A program made the position numbers and the translations under genes. 64,000 nt of DNA from Virgibacillus sp. SK37 (GTDB lineage: Bacteria; Bacillota; Bacilli; Bacillales; Amphibacillaceae): assembly GCF_000725285.1 (NCBI RefSeq), contig NZ_CP007161.1:3076213-3140212 (forward strand), given 5' to 3'. Positions 35,417 through 43,925 of this stretch are shown here, piece after piece (position 1 is the stretch's first letter; the number at the start of each line of letters is the position of its first letter). The notes under the pieces were generated by a model that was not told the DNA's origin, made no database searches, and saw nothing but the letters and a program-made list of their open reading frames with translations.

Positions 35417-35588
35417 TAAGAAAGTGAGCATAGCTTCAATAAGGAATTTCATTAATACAAGTGACTCTTTGGCAGTTATGTTTGAAAACTGAATCTAGTT
35501 ATTACATTGTTAAATTGAATATTATAAAGTTCATTCCTTTTTTGGGATTAAAGCTAGTTGAATAAACATTTATCAAACAAGTATAAAA

Positions 35589-35635
35589 CAAAAAGCACTT
35601 GCTAATAGAGCATGTGCTTTTTGTTTTTATATTGT
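35589..35635 (+). terminator. Terminator, usable from both sides
   Basis: The stem AAAAAGCACTTGC / GCATGTGCTTTTT followed by GTTTTTAT, between the membrane protein and the convergent lipoprotein gene. Confidence 0.75.
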
Positions 35636-35735
35636 AAGCGTAGATACACTCTCTTGCTCATCTACAAATAAATCTATATTTATTCTGTAATATAAACGAT
35701 CAGCATGAAGTATCTCACACAACCTTCATATCCCA

Positions 35736-36665
35736 TCAGTCCATATAATTACCAATTAAGTAATATACCCTATCTTTCGTTTCGAAAGTGAGGTAGTCCA
35801 TCCCTTTAGCTCTTTGGGAAGCTACTTGATCAGGCATCGCTTTAAAATTTTGCTCTTTTTCTTCAATCCATTGATTTTGATCATACTTCAATTCTTCAAA
35901 TTCCTTATTAGGCAAAGCAGCTTTTAATTCAACCCATACTTCATTTAATAAATCATCCCATTCACCGTAGTATTGACCATAGAAGCCTTCCTGCATATCT
36001 TGTGCGTGCGGATCGACTTCTTTGGCATCCTTCATTATTTTATCATCAAGCGCATCAGCTTGTATTTTCCAACTATTCTCTATGCCAGCCGCCTCTTTTT
36101 CATCTCGAAGAGCTTTTGCTTCTTCTTCCTCCTTTTCCTTAGCTAGTTGTTCAAGTTTCATTTCTTCCTTCTCTTCAGCTAATTTTTGCGCTTTCTTCTT
36201 TTCATCACTTTTCTTAGCTGCGAGTTTCTCTTTCTTTTTTACTTCTGCTTCTTTTGCTGCCTCTTCTTCTTTATCTTTTTTCATTTCTTCTTGTACACTT
36301 TTTATTCGAACTAATTCACCTTGCTCCTCAGCACTATTGCCTGGAGCGTTTACAATTTTTATGGTATTTTTATTTTCAAAATGTCCTTCAAAGAAAAATT
36401 CATTTGTTCCATTTTCCGGATTCACAACTTCTAAAATGAAATTGTCATCTTGTGTTTCTGTTACTATGTATTCAAGAGTTATGGGTTCATCATTTGATTC
36501 CTGTCTGCTTATAATTCTCTCTTCACCTATTTCCATATATGCCCCTACATCCTCACCATCTATAACTGCTTTCCAGTTGCCTTCTATATTACTTTCTGCG
36601 GATCCACAAGCTGTTAAAAATCCAATAATAAGTACTCCTAAGAAATATTTAAAAGATTGTTTCAT
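35736..36665 (-). CDS. Lipoprotein with charged coiled coil and LprI-like C-terminal domain
   Basis: At 309 residues. The lipobox LTAC sets the lipid cysteine at C20. Residues about 28-105 form a small beta domain (GNWKAVIDGEDVGAYMEIGE); residues about 125-200 are a lysine/glutamate coiled coil with many KKEKLAAKK-type repeats; residues about 200-309 carry a DUF1311/LprI-like domain (WDDLLNEVWVELKAALP, DQNQWIEEKEQNF). LprI-type domains can inhibit lysozyme. The same order occurs in the lipoprotein at 40473-41516. It probably sits on the outer membrane face and protects or senses the wall; this is inference. Confidence 0.75.
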   Translation of the reverse strand: MKQSFKYFLGVLIIGFLTACGSAESNIEGNWKAVIDGEDVGAYMEIGEERIISRQESNDEPITLEYIVTETQDDNFILEVVNPENGTNEFFFEGHFENKNTIKIVNAPGNSAEEQGELVRIKSVQEEMKKDKEEEAAKEAEVKKKEKLAAKKSDEKKKAQKLAEEKEEMKLEQLAKEKEEEEAKALRDEKEAAGIENSWKIQADALDDKIMKDAKEVDPHAQDMQEGFYGQYYGEWDDLLNEVWVELKAALPNKEFEELKYDQNQWIEEKEQNFKAMPDQVASQRAKGMDYLTFETKDRVYYLIGNYMD

Positions 36666-36761
36666 TTAATTCACTCCTTGTATATATTGTGTATTACGTT
36701 AAAGGGATGTATTCCACACCCCTTCTGTTAATCACTTCTCTCATTATTTCATTTCAATCAT

Positions 36762-38021
36762 CTACCTATTTTTATTCCTGACCCAAACAAACCCATCCCC
36801 TTTTGTAATAACTGCACTGTCAATTGGACCACCGACCGATTCTGCATCTGTTGATAACCTCTTTTTAAAAGTCGTCAAATGGATTAAAGTTTCAGCCATT
36901 TCGGCTAACTCTTTTTTTGGTAGATTCTCAACAATAGCCATCATTGGATCAATGAATTGCTCTTCTTTATATCTATTCATTGTATCGACATGGTTCTGAT
37001 ATAAATGAAGGATTTCTTCTTTGAATTCTTCTTTAACAGAGTCACTGTCTAATTTTCCAACAAAATTATTATCTATCATTCTATCAACAGACTTATGTAG
37101 TGATTGGACGTTTCTCTTCAGGTTATTTTTTAACAGCTTTTCCATACCAGGGTGGATTCCTTCAATGAAATTGTTTACCATATCCCTTTGGGCAAGTGGT
37201 ATAATGGAAGCCTTTCTTTCATGATTAATCGACTTGGATTTGGGTGTGTTCCAAAATTTCACTTTACGATTAATGCTACCATCAACTAGGAATAAATAGA
37301 ATGAAGGATAAATCTCTTTTTCCCCAAATCCTGCAAACGCAATGCCGGAAAACTTACTAGAAAAATCTTTTAATAGGACACTAATGGCAATTGTTTTGAT
37401 AGAGTCGACCCACTCGTGAATAAAATTATGCGGTTCAAAATGTTTCTCAATCATTCCTTCAATTTTAGGTCCATATTTTTCGGCCAAAATGTTATAATCA
37501 TCCTCGTTAATTGGACTTATGTGGCTCTTTTTTGAATAATCATCTATACTGTTTTGCAGGAAATCGCCAGCATTATTAATAAACATACCCTGTATCTCTT
37601 GTTGAAGATATAATTCACCATACTCGTTGAACAAGTCATTTTTTATATCAGCCAAAGCTTTATGTAAATGAATAATCTCGGTCTCTAAACCATTTGTAAT
37701 GAAGCTGTGTTCACTACCTTCGGACATGAGTGCCGGATAATGATTATCATGCAGGAAGTCGAAAAAGCTTTCCGTATACGCTTCTAACGTATCAAAACAT
37801 TTATCACCTATATGCTTCCGGTAGACTTTAAGAATTGTTTCCCAAGGTACTTCCAAAAAAGATGCGTTTCCATAAATCATAATTCCAACAGAATGGGCCT
37901 CGGACAGATTGAATAACTTGTGAGCTGAATGGTATATTTTCTCCCCCACACTTAAAGTAACAGCACTATCAGCTGCCAGGGCAACACCACCTGTATTCAT
38001 TATGGCAATTTCTAATGTCAT
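36762..38021 (-). CDS. Proteasome-like Ntn hydrolase with Thr nucleophile and long C-terminal extension
   Basis: 419 residues from the ATG at 38021. This start is chosen because AAGTAGG lies 6 nt before it and because it places a threonine directly after Met. With that Thr as residue 1, TLEIAIMNTGGVALAADSAVT puts Asp at 17, and Lys lies at 34 in SAHKLFNL, close to the T1-D17-K33 triad of 20S beta and HslV subunits; VGIMIYGNASF follows as the usual third strand. The remaining 350 residues are helical and not recognised, far longer than HslV (about 180). An upstream TPR gene lies 39 bp away in the same operon. It is probably a self-activating protease of unknown partner and not a classical proteasome. 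Confidence 0.72.
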   Translation of the reverse strand: MTLEIAIMNTGGVALAADSAVTLSVGEKIYHSAHKLFNLSEAHSVGIMIYGNASFLEVPWETILKVYRKHIGDKCFDTLEAYTESFFDFLHDNHYPALMSEGSEHSFITNGLETEIIHLHKALADIKNDLFNEYGELYLQQEIQGMFINNAGDFLQNSIDDYSKKSHISPINEDDYNILAEKYGPKIEGMIEKHFEPHNFIHEWVDSIKTIAISVLLKDFSSKFSGIAFAGFGEKEIYPSFYLFLVDGSINRKVKFWNTPKSKSINHERKASIIPLAQRDMVNNFIEGIHPGMEKLLKNNLKRNVQSLHKSVDRMIDNNFVGKLDSDSVKEEFKEEILHLYQNHVDTMNRYKEEQFIDPMMAIVENLPKKELAEMAETLIHLTTFKKRLSTDAESVGGPIDSAVITKGDGFVWVRNKNR

Positions 38022-38060
38022 TTTCATCCTACTTTCTTTATATCTCACCAGATACAGTAT

Positions 38061-38675
38061 TTAAAAGTAAATATCTATCACATCTTGACTTTCTATTTGA
38101 TCCCATTTCAGGTCGGTCATCAGAAACTTTTGCCCAGCTGGAATATAGATCTCCTTTTCTACCTTCATTTGATCATCGGAAGTGTATCCATATTGATTTA
38201 AAATAGAACCATAGGAGCCGTCGCCTAAAATACTGGCTCTGTATATTTCTGAAAATGGTTTTAAATCAGATCTATTTTCTAAAATATCTGGAGAAAGATC
38301 AATCATCGTATGTGCGGTATGTCTTGGTGTATTACTATCTAACAAAATAGCAAACGCCGATTTCCTCGGTAGCTGTTGCAACTGTTCCTCTAAAAACTCC
38401 CCATATGCCATACGCAAATAGTCTGGTAATTTTTCAGGGGAATCGATGACCTTCTCAATAGGCTCAAGCATGAGATGAGTCGCTGATAGATAACATCTTG
38501 CAGCCAAATTTTGTCTTTTTAATAAATGGGCGGTCTTTGCGAGACTTATAAATACTTTCATGTTCGTCGGATTTAAGTCGACCGCCTGCAAATAACAGTT
38601 TAATGCCCCTTCCAAATCTCCAGCCCTTTTTAACCTCACGCCTTCTGTAATAAAGTGTTCAACTTCATTGTTCAT
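38061..38675 (-). CDS. TPR protein partner of the Ntn hydrolase
   Basis: At 204 residues. Two tetratricopeptide repeats are seen at about 8-75 (EGVRLKRAGDLEGALNCYLQ, AVDLNPTN, then LAKTAHLLKRQNLAARCYLS). The second half (about 95-204) is a beta-rich domain ending in acidic IESQDVIDIYF and is not recognised. AAAGGAGG precedes the ATG. It is the first gene of a two-gene unit with the proteasome-like protein, so it may recognise substrates or regulate the hydrolase. Confidence 0.7.
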   Translation of the reverse strand: MNNEVEHFITEGVRLKRAGDLEGALNCYLQAVDLNPTNMKVFISLAKTAHLLKRQNLAARCYLSATHLMLEPIEKVIDSPEKLPDYLRMAYGEFLEEQLQQLPRKSAFAILLDSNTPRHTAHTMIDLSPDILENRSDLKPFSEIYRASILGDGSYGSILNQYGYTSDDQMKVEKEIYIPAGQKFLMTDLKWDQIESQDVIDIYF

Positions 38676-38790
38676 TTTTCTGCCTCCTTTAGGAATTTAT
38701 TTATTTATTTTAAATGCTCTTTCTGATTCTGAGTTATCTTTTAATTAATCACCTCCTTTTCGTTTCGATTCACATGGTTATCCTTTTTTA

Positions 38791-39336
38791 TTAGTCTTCC
38801 ATTTCAGAAAATGGATCACGATTCATAACTCCTTGTTTATATAATCTCCGGTACTCTTCTGTTATAAGTTTCTCAACGAGAGTGCTGTTGGTTTCCTTGC
38901 CTTCCTGCAGCATTAATTCTAAATACCAATTAGCTTTTTCGGAGATGTATAATTTCTTTTGGATTTTCTTGTTTCCATTTCCCTCCTTTTCAAGCAGTTC
39001 AGGGAAATGCTTGGCAATTGTTTTCTTTTCTGACGCGGAACTGACAGAAATCTCGCTTGCAAATTGCAATGCTCTTTCATAAGAAACTGGTAGGATCTGT
39101 TCATCCGTCACTTCCTGTTCTTCAAACTTGGGGAAAATATCATCATTGTTTATGACAACATGGGTAGTAAACTCACTTTTAACATAAAAGAAATAATTAC
39201 TGCTTCTCGTTCTATATAATTGCTGCAGTTGTTTGACGTATGCACCTTTTTCATGTTTGGGTTCATTTGAGAACCGTTCACAAATTTTTTTGGCTGTCGC
39301 CGTATTATAAACAGCACCTTCAATTATTTTCTTCAT
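38791..39336 (-). CDS. Mobile-element type protein of unknown function
   Basis: At 181 residues. The opening MKKIIEGAVYNTATAKKICE and then LQQLYRTRSSNYFFYVKSEF resemble a family of small proteins found on Firmicute plasmids and integrative elements; their role is not known. The C-terminal part has a helix-turn segment (KLYISEKANWYLELMLQEGK). The promoter region carries two TTAGTACTAA-type palindromes, shared with a second promoter at 40162-40210, so the gene is probably under a dedicated repressor. Confidence 0.6.
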   Translation of the reverse strand: MKKIIEGAVYNTATAKKICERFSNEPKHEKGAYVKQLQQLYRTRSSNYFFYVKSEFTTHVVINNDDIFPKFEEQEVTDEQILPVSYERALQFASEISVSSASEKKTIAKHFPELLEKEGNGNKKIQKKLYISEKANWYLELMLQEGKETNSTLVEKLITEEYRRLYKQGVMNRDPFSEMED

Positions 39337-39354
39337 AATATTTCCCTTTCTTTA

Positions 39355-39402
39355 ATTAAGTACTAATTATAATTTATATAATATAATGTTTTTAGTACTA
39401 AG
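39355..39402 (-). promoter_or_regulatory. Promoter with paired TTAGTACTAA-type palindromes
   Basis: AGTACTAA at about 39358-39365 and TTAGTACTAA at about 39392-39401 flank an AT-rich core with a TATAAT on the minus strand, directly upstream of the gene starting at 39336. The distance between palindrome centres is about three helical turns. Confidence 0.6.
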
Positions 39403-39800
39403 TAAATAATTAACAAAAATAATTTACTGTCTTTATTTCTACTTTTTCTCAGTTCACCTACCTAGTTAGACAAAGGTAATGTTATATACATTATTTCTTT
39501 TGAACATTAAACATTTCAAAATTTTTATTATTTCTATTAAATTATCTTTGTTGGTTGTCTTACTTCATGGAATATAAGTAGATACTACGATATAAAAAAA
39601 GGTTCACATTATTAAAAAGATCAAGGCCGGAGTAATAAGTTCTTTTAATATTAATCATATAATGGTTGACGACACAAACACCCTTCTCTTCAATGAATTT
39701 AGTATCTCCTCTGCGCTTACCTTCCCCTTCTTACCACGTGTGAAATTGGAAAGGAGTTAAATGATTTAGAGTATAACCACAAGCTTTTTTTAAACTATCT

Positions 39801-39980
39801 CTAATTAATGTCTTTTTCATCAATAGTAATTAAGTCTTCCAAAGTTAAGTCATTCTTCCCCTGTAACCGCACTGCCTGGTTTCTTAATGTCCCTTCGTAG
39901 ATATTACGTATAGATCTTCCATTTCCAAATGGTTGATGTTGAATGGTCAATTCTATCTTTTTCGCCTTTCCACAACATCG
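39801..39980 (-). pseudogene. C-terminal remnant of a CbbX/SpoVK-type AAA+ ATPase
   Basis: The minus-strand frame ends in TAG at 39801 and reads FGNGRSIRNIYEGTLRNQAV, then LTLEDLITIDEKDIN. This is the sensor-2 region and lid of CbbX/SpoVK ATPases (GN-R-x-x-RN-x-x-E, QAxRL, DLxxI). Walker A, Walker B and the rest are missing. It lies near the proteasome-like gene, but nothing shows that they once formed one system. Confidence 0.6.
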
Positions 39981-40161
39981 AACTGCTTCATAAGACGAAC
40001 ATCGAATTCTCTTTCTACCATCAAATCCCCCAGCCTGGGTTTTTAAAATAATAGTCTACAAGTTTCATTTTTTAAAATCTTTTGCCACCCATTCCCTAAC
40101 ATCCTCGTTCACTTAGTGTCTACTATAAGGGGGTAGGAATCAATAATTCAGAGACAAAATA

Positions 40162-40210
40162 TTGACTTAGTACTAATTCTAGTTTATATTTAATTCAGAG
40201 TTAGTACTAA
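40162..40210 (+). promoter_or_regulatory. Sigma-A type promoter flanked by two TTAGTACTAA palindromes
   Basis: -35 TTGACT at 40162-40167 and TATATT at 40185-40190 are spaced by 17 bp. Perfect palindromes TTAGTACTAA lie at 40167-40176 and 40201-40210, one overlapping the -35 edge and one at the expected start of transcription. This is a classic repressor arrangement. The ribosome site AAAGGAGG follows at 40217-40224. Confidence 0.7.
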
Positions 40211-40228
40211 AAAAGCAAAGGAGGATAT

Positions 40229-40324
40229 ATAAAGCTTGTAGCTAATGAAGTCAATAAAAGAATTCAAAAATATATTTCAGAGAAAACAAGCTAGGAAGTG
40301 GATGATTTCATAGCTGTCTTTTAA
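40229..40324 (+). pseudogene. Broken small gene behind the palindromic promoter
   Basis: After a perfect ribosome site the frame reads KLVANEVNKRIQKYISEKTS, TAG, EVDDFIAVF, TAA, and its first codon would be ATA instead of ATG. The first part resembles a short helical or ribbon-helix-helix repressor, which would fit autoregulation by the palindromes. An overlapping 22-codon ATG frame (40245-40313) is the alternative. Confidence 0.4.
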
Positions 40325-40472
40325 GAATTGAAGCTAATATATGAAATTACAAGCCTGGGAAGATTATAGTAATAAAAGACTGTAACATACTATATTATTT
40401 AGAAAAAAATGGTATATTAGAACTATTATCACTTAAATAAACAGACAAATGTACGAAATGAGGAGATGAGAA

Positions 40473-41516
40473 ATGATGTTATGTAAAAAATTGGTAAGCC
40501 TATTCACGATTTTTATTGCAGTACTGTTTTTAACAGCTTGTGGGGGTTCTATAGAGAAAAAAATCATAGGAAGTTGGAAGGCGGTTGCTGATGGGAAGAC
40601 TGGACAATACATAGAGATAGGTGAAGAAAGGCTAATAAACCGATCTGAATCTATCAGTGCTGAATACATACTTACTGAGACACAAAGTGATACCTTCATG
40701 CTAGAAATTATTAATCCAGAAGATGGTATTCCAATTCCATTCTTTGAGGGTTATTTTGAAAGTAAAGATGAAATAAAAGTTGTAAAAATGATGGGTGAAT
40801 CAATAGATAACGCTGAATTTATTAGAGTAGAGAACATAGAAGAAGAACAAGAAAAAGATAAAAAAGCACAAGAAGCAGAAGAAAAAAAACGTAATTCAAA
40901 AGATAATGAAAGCCAAAAAGAGCAAAAAAGGCAAGCAAAACAAGCTGATGACACACAGAAAGAAACAGAAACAGCGGAAATCATCAATGATGAATTAGAG
41001 AGATTTACTGCAGCATCGGAATATATTATGGAATTGATTGATCAAGGAAGGTTAGGGGAAGCTAAGGGGCGATTAAACTTATTATCCAAATCAATTACTT
41101 CGCAGGAACATAATAGCAGTCTTCGTGCAATGGACGATATGATAGAAAGTGCAAAATATGAAAGGGAGCAAGAAAGAATATCTCCGAATTATAGCAGTTT
41201 AAAAGAGGAATACGCGCATAAAGCAAGGATGCTAGATGAAGATATTGAACAAAAATACAAAGGAGACGTTGGGATCGGTGCTTATGGAGATTACCTAGAT
41301 GATTGGGATGGATTACTAAATGAAGTATGGGGCGTTTTAGCAGATTCAATGCCAAAAGACAAATTTGATCAACTAAAACAAGAACAAATTAACTGGGTCC
41401 AGGAAAAAGATGCAAATTATGAAAAGGCTCGTGGTGAAATAGATGCAAAAGATAGACTAACGAATACTACAAGAGAAAGAACCTATTATTTAATAGAAAA
41501 TTATTTAGATCTGTAA
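40473..41516 (+). CDS. Lipoprotein with coiled coil and LprI-like domain (paralogue)
   Basis: At 347 residues, with lipobox LTAC and lipid cysteine C23. The beta domain IGSWKAVADGKTGQYIEIGE, the lysine/glutamate coiled coil (about 130-165) and the LprI-like end (WDGLLNEVWGVLADSMP, EQINWVQEKDANY) match the lipoprotein at 35736-36665 in order. This copy has an extra helical segment (about 168-225) between coil and end domain. It has its own ribosome site GAGGAG. It probably has the same outer-membrane-face role. Confidence 0.75.
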   Translation: MMLCKKLVSLFTIFIAVLFLTACGGSIEKKIIGSWKAVADGKTGQYIEIGEERLINRSESISAEYILTETQSDTFMLEIINPEDGIPIPFFEGYFESKDEIKVVKMMGESIDNAEFIRVENIEEEQEKDKKAQEAEEKKRNSKDNESQKEQKRQAKQADDTQKETETAEIINDELERFTAASEYIMELIDQGRLGEAKGRLNLLSKSITSQEHNSSLRAMDDMIESAKYEREQERISPNYSSLKEEYAHKARMLDEDIEQKYKGDVGIGAYGDYLDDWDGLLNEVWGVLADSMPKDKFDQLKQEQINWVQEKDANYEKARGEIDAKDRLTNTTRERTYYLIENYLDL

Positions 41517-41588
41517 ATAAATGTGGCCCCATGATATAAAAGTTATGATTGAGAATTCTAGAAAACCATAACAAAAAGGAGGTAACAT

Positions 41589-42242
41589 GTGAATAGGATA
41601 TATGAATCATTTAGACAGATGAAATTTGGTAGTGGTAAGATGTGGCATTTTATAGTTTATACTTTGGCTTTTGCTAACATTCTTAATAGTATTGCAGATA
41701 AAGAGTTAACCAAACTGTTGAATGCGAATAATGAAACAATTTATACATACAACTATTCCCTCGGTGCTACGGGGCTAATATTTTTGATCCCTGGAGCATT
41801 ACTTAGTTTGTTAATAGTAACAATATTAGTTAAAATTAGAGACAGGTTTTTCCCAAATTTGTCTACATACAAGGTCATAGTATCCCTTTTTAATTTGACT
41901 AAATTGCTCTTGAAAGCTGTACGCTTCCTAGGGAATGCTCTATTTTATATTATAATTTTTATTGTTGCTATCTTTTCTGATGGTGGCGGCCGTTCTTCTT
42001 CTGGTGGAGGTAGTTATCATTCTGGCGGAAGCTCCAAAAATTCGAGTATTAGAAAGAATTTAAAGAAGGAAGCAGAATGGAAGGCAAGTCAATTACAAAA
42101 AGACGCTAATTATGCTTATAAACATGCAGGAAAGCAAGCTCAATACAATATAAATTCACATCATTTTGATGATAGACTTAATAGGGCAAATGCAAAGCAA
42201 CGCGAAGCTAACGAAGCGGCGAAAAGAGCTCGAAATTTATAA
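41589..42242 (+). CDS. Membrane protein with Gly/Ser linker and basic coiled tail
   Basis: 217 residues from a GTG behind AGGAGG. Hydrophobic helices lie at about 20-36, 55-82 and 108-130. Then comes a low-complexity linker, GGGRSSSGGGSYHSGGSSKN (about 134-153), and a highly charged helical end (KKEAEWKASQLQKDANYAYK, then NRANAKQREANEAAKRARNL). The plan resembles the protein at 34676-35416. Not recognised; the tail could bind nucleic acid or form a coil. Confidence 0.55.
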   Translation: MNRIYESFRQMKFGSGKMWHFIVYTLAFANILNSIADKELTKLLNANNETIYTYNYSLGATGLIFLIPGALLSLLIVTILVKIRDRFFPNLSTYKVIVSLFNLTKLLLKAVRFLGNALFYIIIFIVAIFSDGGGRSSSGGGSYHSGGSSKNSSIRKNLKKEAEWKASQLQKDANYAYKHAGKQAQYNINSHHFDDRLNRANAKQREANEAAKRARNL

Positions 42243-42333
42243 TTATGTGTTCTACCTCACATCGATAGCAATCTGAATTCTTGAATAAACCACCTTGCTG
42301 TGAGGTATTCCTTCGCTAGATTGTAAGAAAACT

Positions 42334-43758
42334 GGTTCTCAGTCAAATGTGGTGGTGTGATTTTCACTCCACCATCTCTTTTATTAAAAAGCCTTTGCTT
42401 AAATAGCTGCGTACGTATATTGGTTGCCGTTTCTATTGTGTCAAAACCCTTCTAACCTCTTGTCGCCACAGTATTTTCTTTTTTAATCGATTAAAATTTT
42501 TAATTCCATACGACATTCGTTTTGCCACTTTAATTGTATTATTTACGCCTTCAATATATCCATTATTAAAAGGATACATAAAGGAATGCAAGATCTCTTG
42601 CTTCCACCGCTCAAATGTTTTTCTTACTCTATGAAAAGACTCAATATTAGAATCCTTCATCGCCATTAAACATCCTTCTAGACCCTGTGTAGCGGTCTTT
42701 TCGTTACTCTCTTTAAACCACTGATCAAGTTTGTTTTTTAGGTTGTATGCCTCTTCTAATCGAGGATCAACCTGGAGTAACTGATTTACTTTCTCTCGCT
42801 CTTCTTCTGATAATTTATAGGTTGATTTCCAAAGTAACTTTTTACTTTTTTTCATATATATCCGGTCTTTTTTCTCTAAGTCTCTTTGCACTTCTCGACG
42901 TACTTCATCTAGCGCCCAATATACTTGCCGCATAAAATGAAATCGATCAGCGATGATCAGTGGGTTACCAAGCGCCTTCCGTATTGCTTGCTTAAAAGAC
43001 TTAGAAAGGTCCATGACGACAATCTCTACGTTACTTGTATCACAGGACTGAAGATAAGCTTTAATTGTATCTACCTTCCGATCAGGTAAGACATCCACAA
43101 TCTCTTTATTTTCTACATCCGCAATGACCGTTTGAAACCTTTCACCGCCCGCATCCCCTTTAAATTCATCAATAGCTAACGCACGTGGCAGGACTTTCCT
43201 TGTTTTTATTTCTTTTCGATCATAAATACGAAGTAACCGTTGCGAACTCATCCCAGTTAACTGGGCAGCTGTAGTAAATGAGCCCACAGCTGTATACGTT
43301 AGCGCTGTCGTTTGTATAGAACGGGTGCAACGTTGGTATCGTTCCACCATCTGAAGCTTTTCATAAAACGTATGATTACACGCCTTACATAAGTAGCGTC
43401 TCTTTTTCAAAGAAATACTAACTGGTTTATTGGAAACAATGGGCCCCTGAATCGTTTGGGTACGATAGCCGTGGATACTTTTTGTCCTATTGCCACAAAA
43501 CGGGCACTTCTGCTTCTTTACTTTTGTATATAGCTCTACAAAAAACTTAGCTGAGTCACTAGAAACTTCCCATACATCTACATGTTTGTCTTCAATACCT
43601 AACATTTCTATGATAAAATGGTTTTGCACTCTTTCCCTCTCCTTTTCCTTTTGTGTCGCAACTTTAGGTTAACAAAAGAGAGGGGAATGAGTGTATTTTT
43701 TTGTTTCTTACGGAAACACTGATCCTCCAAAGGAGACCACCACATTTAGTATAGAGCC
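42334..43758. mobile_element. ISL3-family insertion sequence, 1425 bp
   Basis: The left end GGTTCTCAGTCAAATGTGG and the inverted right end GGCTCTATACTAAATGTGG form imperfect inverted repeats that both continue TGGT; flanking AGAAAACT on the left and AGAAAAACT on the right look like an 8-bp target duplication with one A gained. A single transposase gene fills the element on the minus strand. Confidence 0.85.
42433..43629 (-). CDS. ISL3-family transposase
   Basis: At 398 residues. The N-terminal zinc segment is CPFCGNRTKSIHGYRTQ with CKACNHTF, followed by a helix-turn-helix (TTAAQLTGMSSQRLLRIYDR). The DDE catalytic core has ALAIDEFKG, VVMDLSKSFKQA, and the late glutamate in NGYIEGVNNTIKVAKR. 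It is full length, with no stop or frameshift, so the element may be active. It catalyses cut-and-paste or copy-out of the IS. Confidence 0.92.
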   Translation of the reverse strand: MQNHFIIEMLGIEDKHVDVWEVSSDSAKFFVELYTKVKKQKCPFCGNRTKSIHGYRTQTIQGPIVSNKPVSISLKKRRYLCKACNHTFYEKLQMVERYQRCTRSIQTTALTYTAVGSFTTAAQLTGMSSQRLLRIYDRKEIKTRKVLPRALAIDEFKGDAGGERFQTVIADVENKEIVDVLPDRKVDTIKAYLQSCDTSNVEIVVMDLSKSFKQAIRKALGNPLIIADRFHFMRQVYWALDEVRREVQRDLEKKDRIYMKKSKKLLWKSTYKLSEEEREKVNQLLQVDPRLEEAYNLKNKLDQWFKESNEKTATQGLEGCLMAMKDSNIESFHRVRKTFERWKQEILHSFMYPFNNGYIEGVNNTIKVAKRMSYGIKNFNRLKKKILWRQEVRRVLTQ

Positions 43759-43789
43759 AGAAAAACTATATTCGAAAATGAATAAATAA

Positions 43790-43833
43790 AAGGAAAGGAA
43801 TAACAACTACATTTTGTTGTAATTCCTTTCCTT
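43790..43833. terminator. Strong bidirectional hairpin
   Basis: AAGGAAAGGAATAACAAC / GTTGTAATTCCTTTCCTT, an almost perfect 18-bp stem with a 7-9-nt loop and AT-rich flanks. It lies downstream of the 606-residue protein gene (minus) and beside the IS end. Confidence 0.7.
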
Positions 43834-43896
43834 AATGATAAAAATGTTTTTTCTGAAGCTTCAACACCATTTTGATCAGTTAGTATGCTTATGGAT

Positions 43897-43922
43897 CTAA
43901 AGCAGTGGAGAGGCTGACCCCA
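43897..43922. repeat. Short dispersed tag (TTTAAAGCAG...GCTGACCCCA)
   Basis: CTAAAGCAGTGG, AGAG, GCTGACCCCA. Related tags occur near 48743, 50299, 52372 and 62944, all at gene borders. Confidence 0.5.
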
Positions 43923-43925
43923 AAG

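Larger units (their letters stand above)
39337..40472. other. Gene-poor, decayed stretch
   Basis: 1.1 kb holding the palindrome-flanked promoter at its left, a minus-strand coding remnant (about 39660-39760, NFTRGKKGKVSAEEILNSLK and on), the AAA+ remnant at 39801-39980, and a second palindrome-flanked promoter with a broken small gene (40162-40324). No intact gene was found. Confidence 0.6.

Noticed and set aside
36022-36669. Plus-strand serine/phenylalanine-rich frame
   Set aside because: Antisense image of the lysine/glutamate coiled-coil lipoprotein; composition is the expected reverse complement of AAA/GAA codons.
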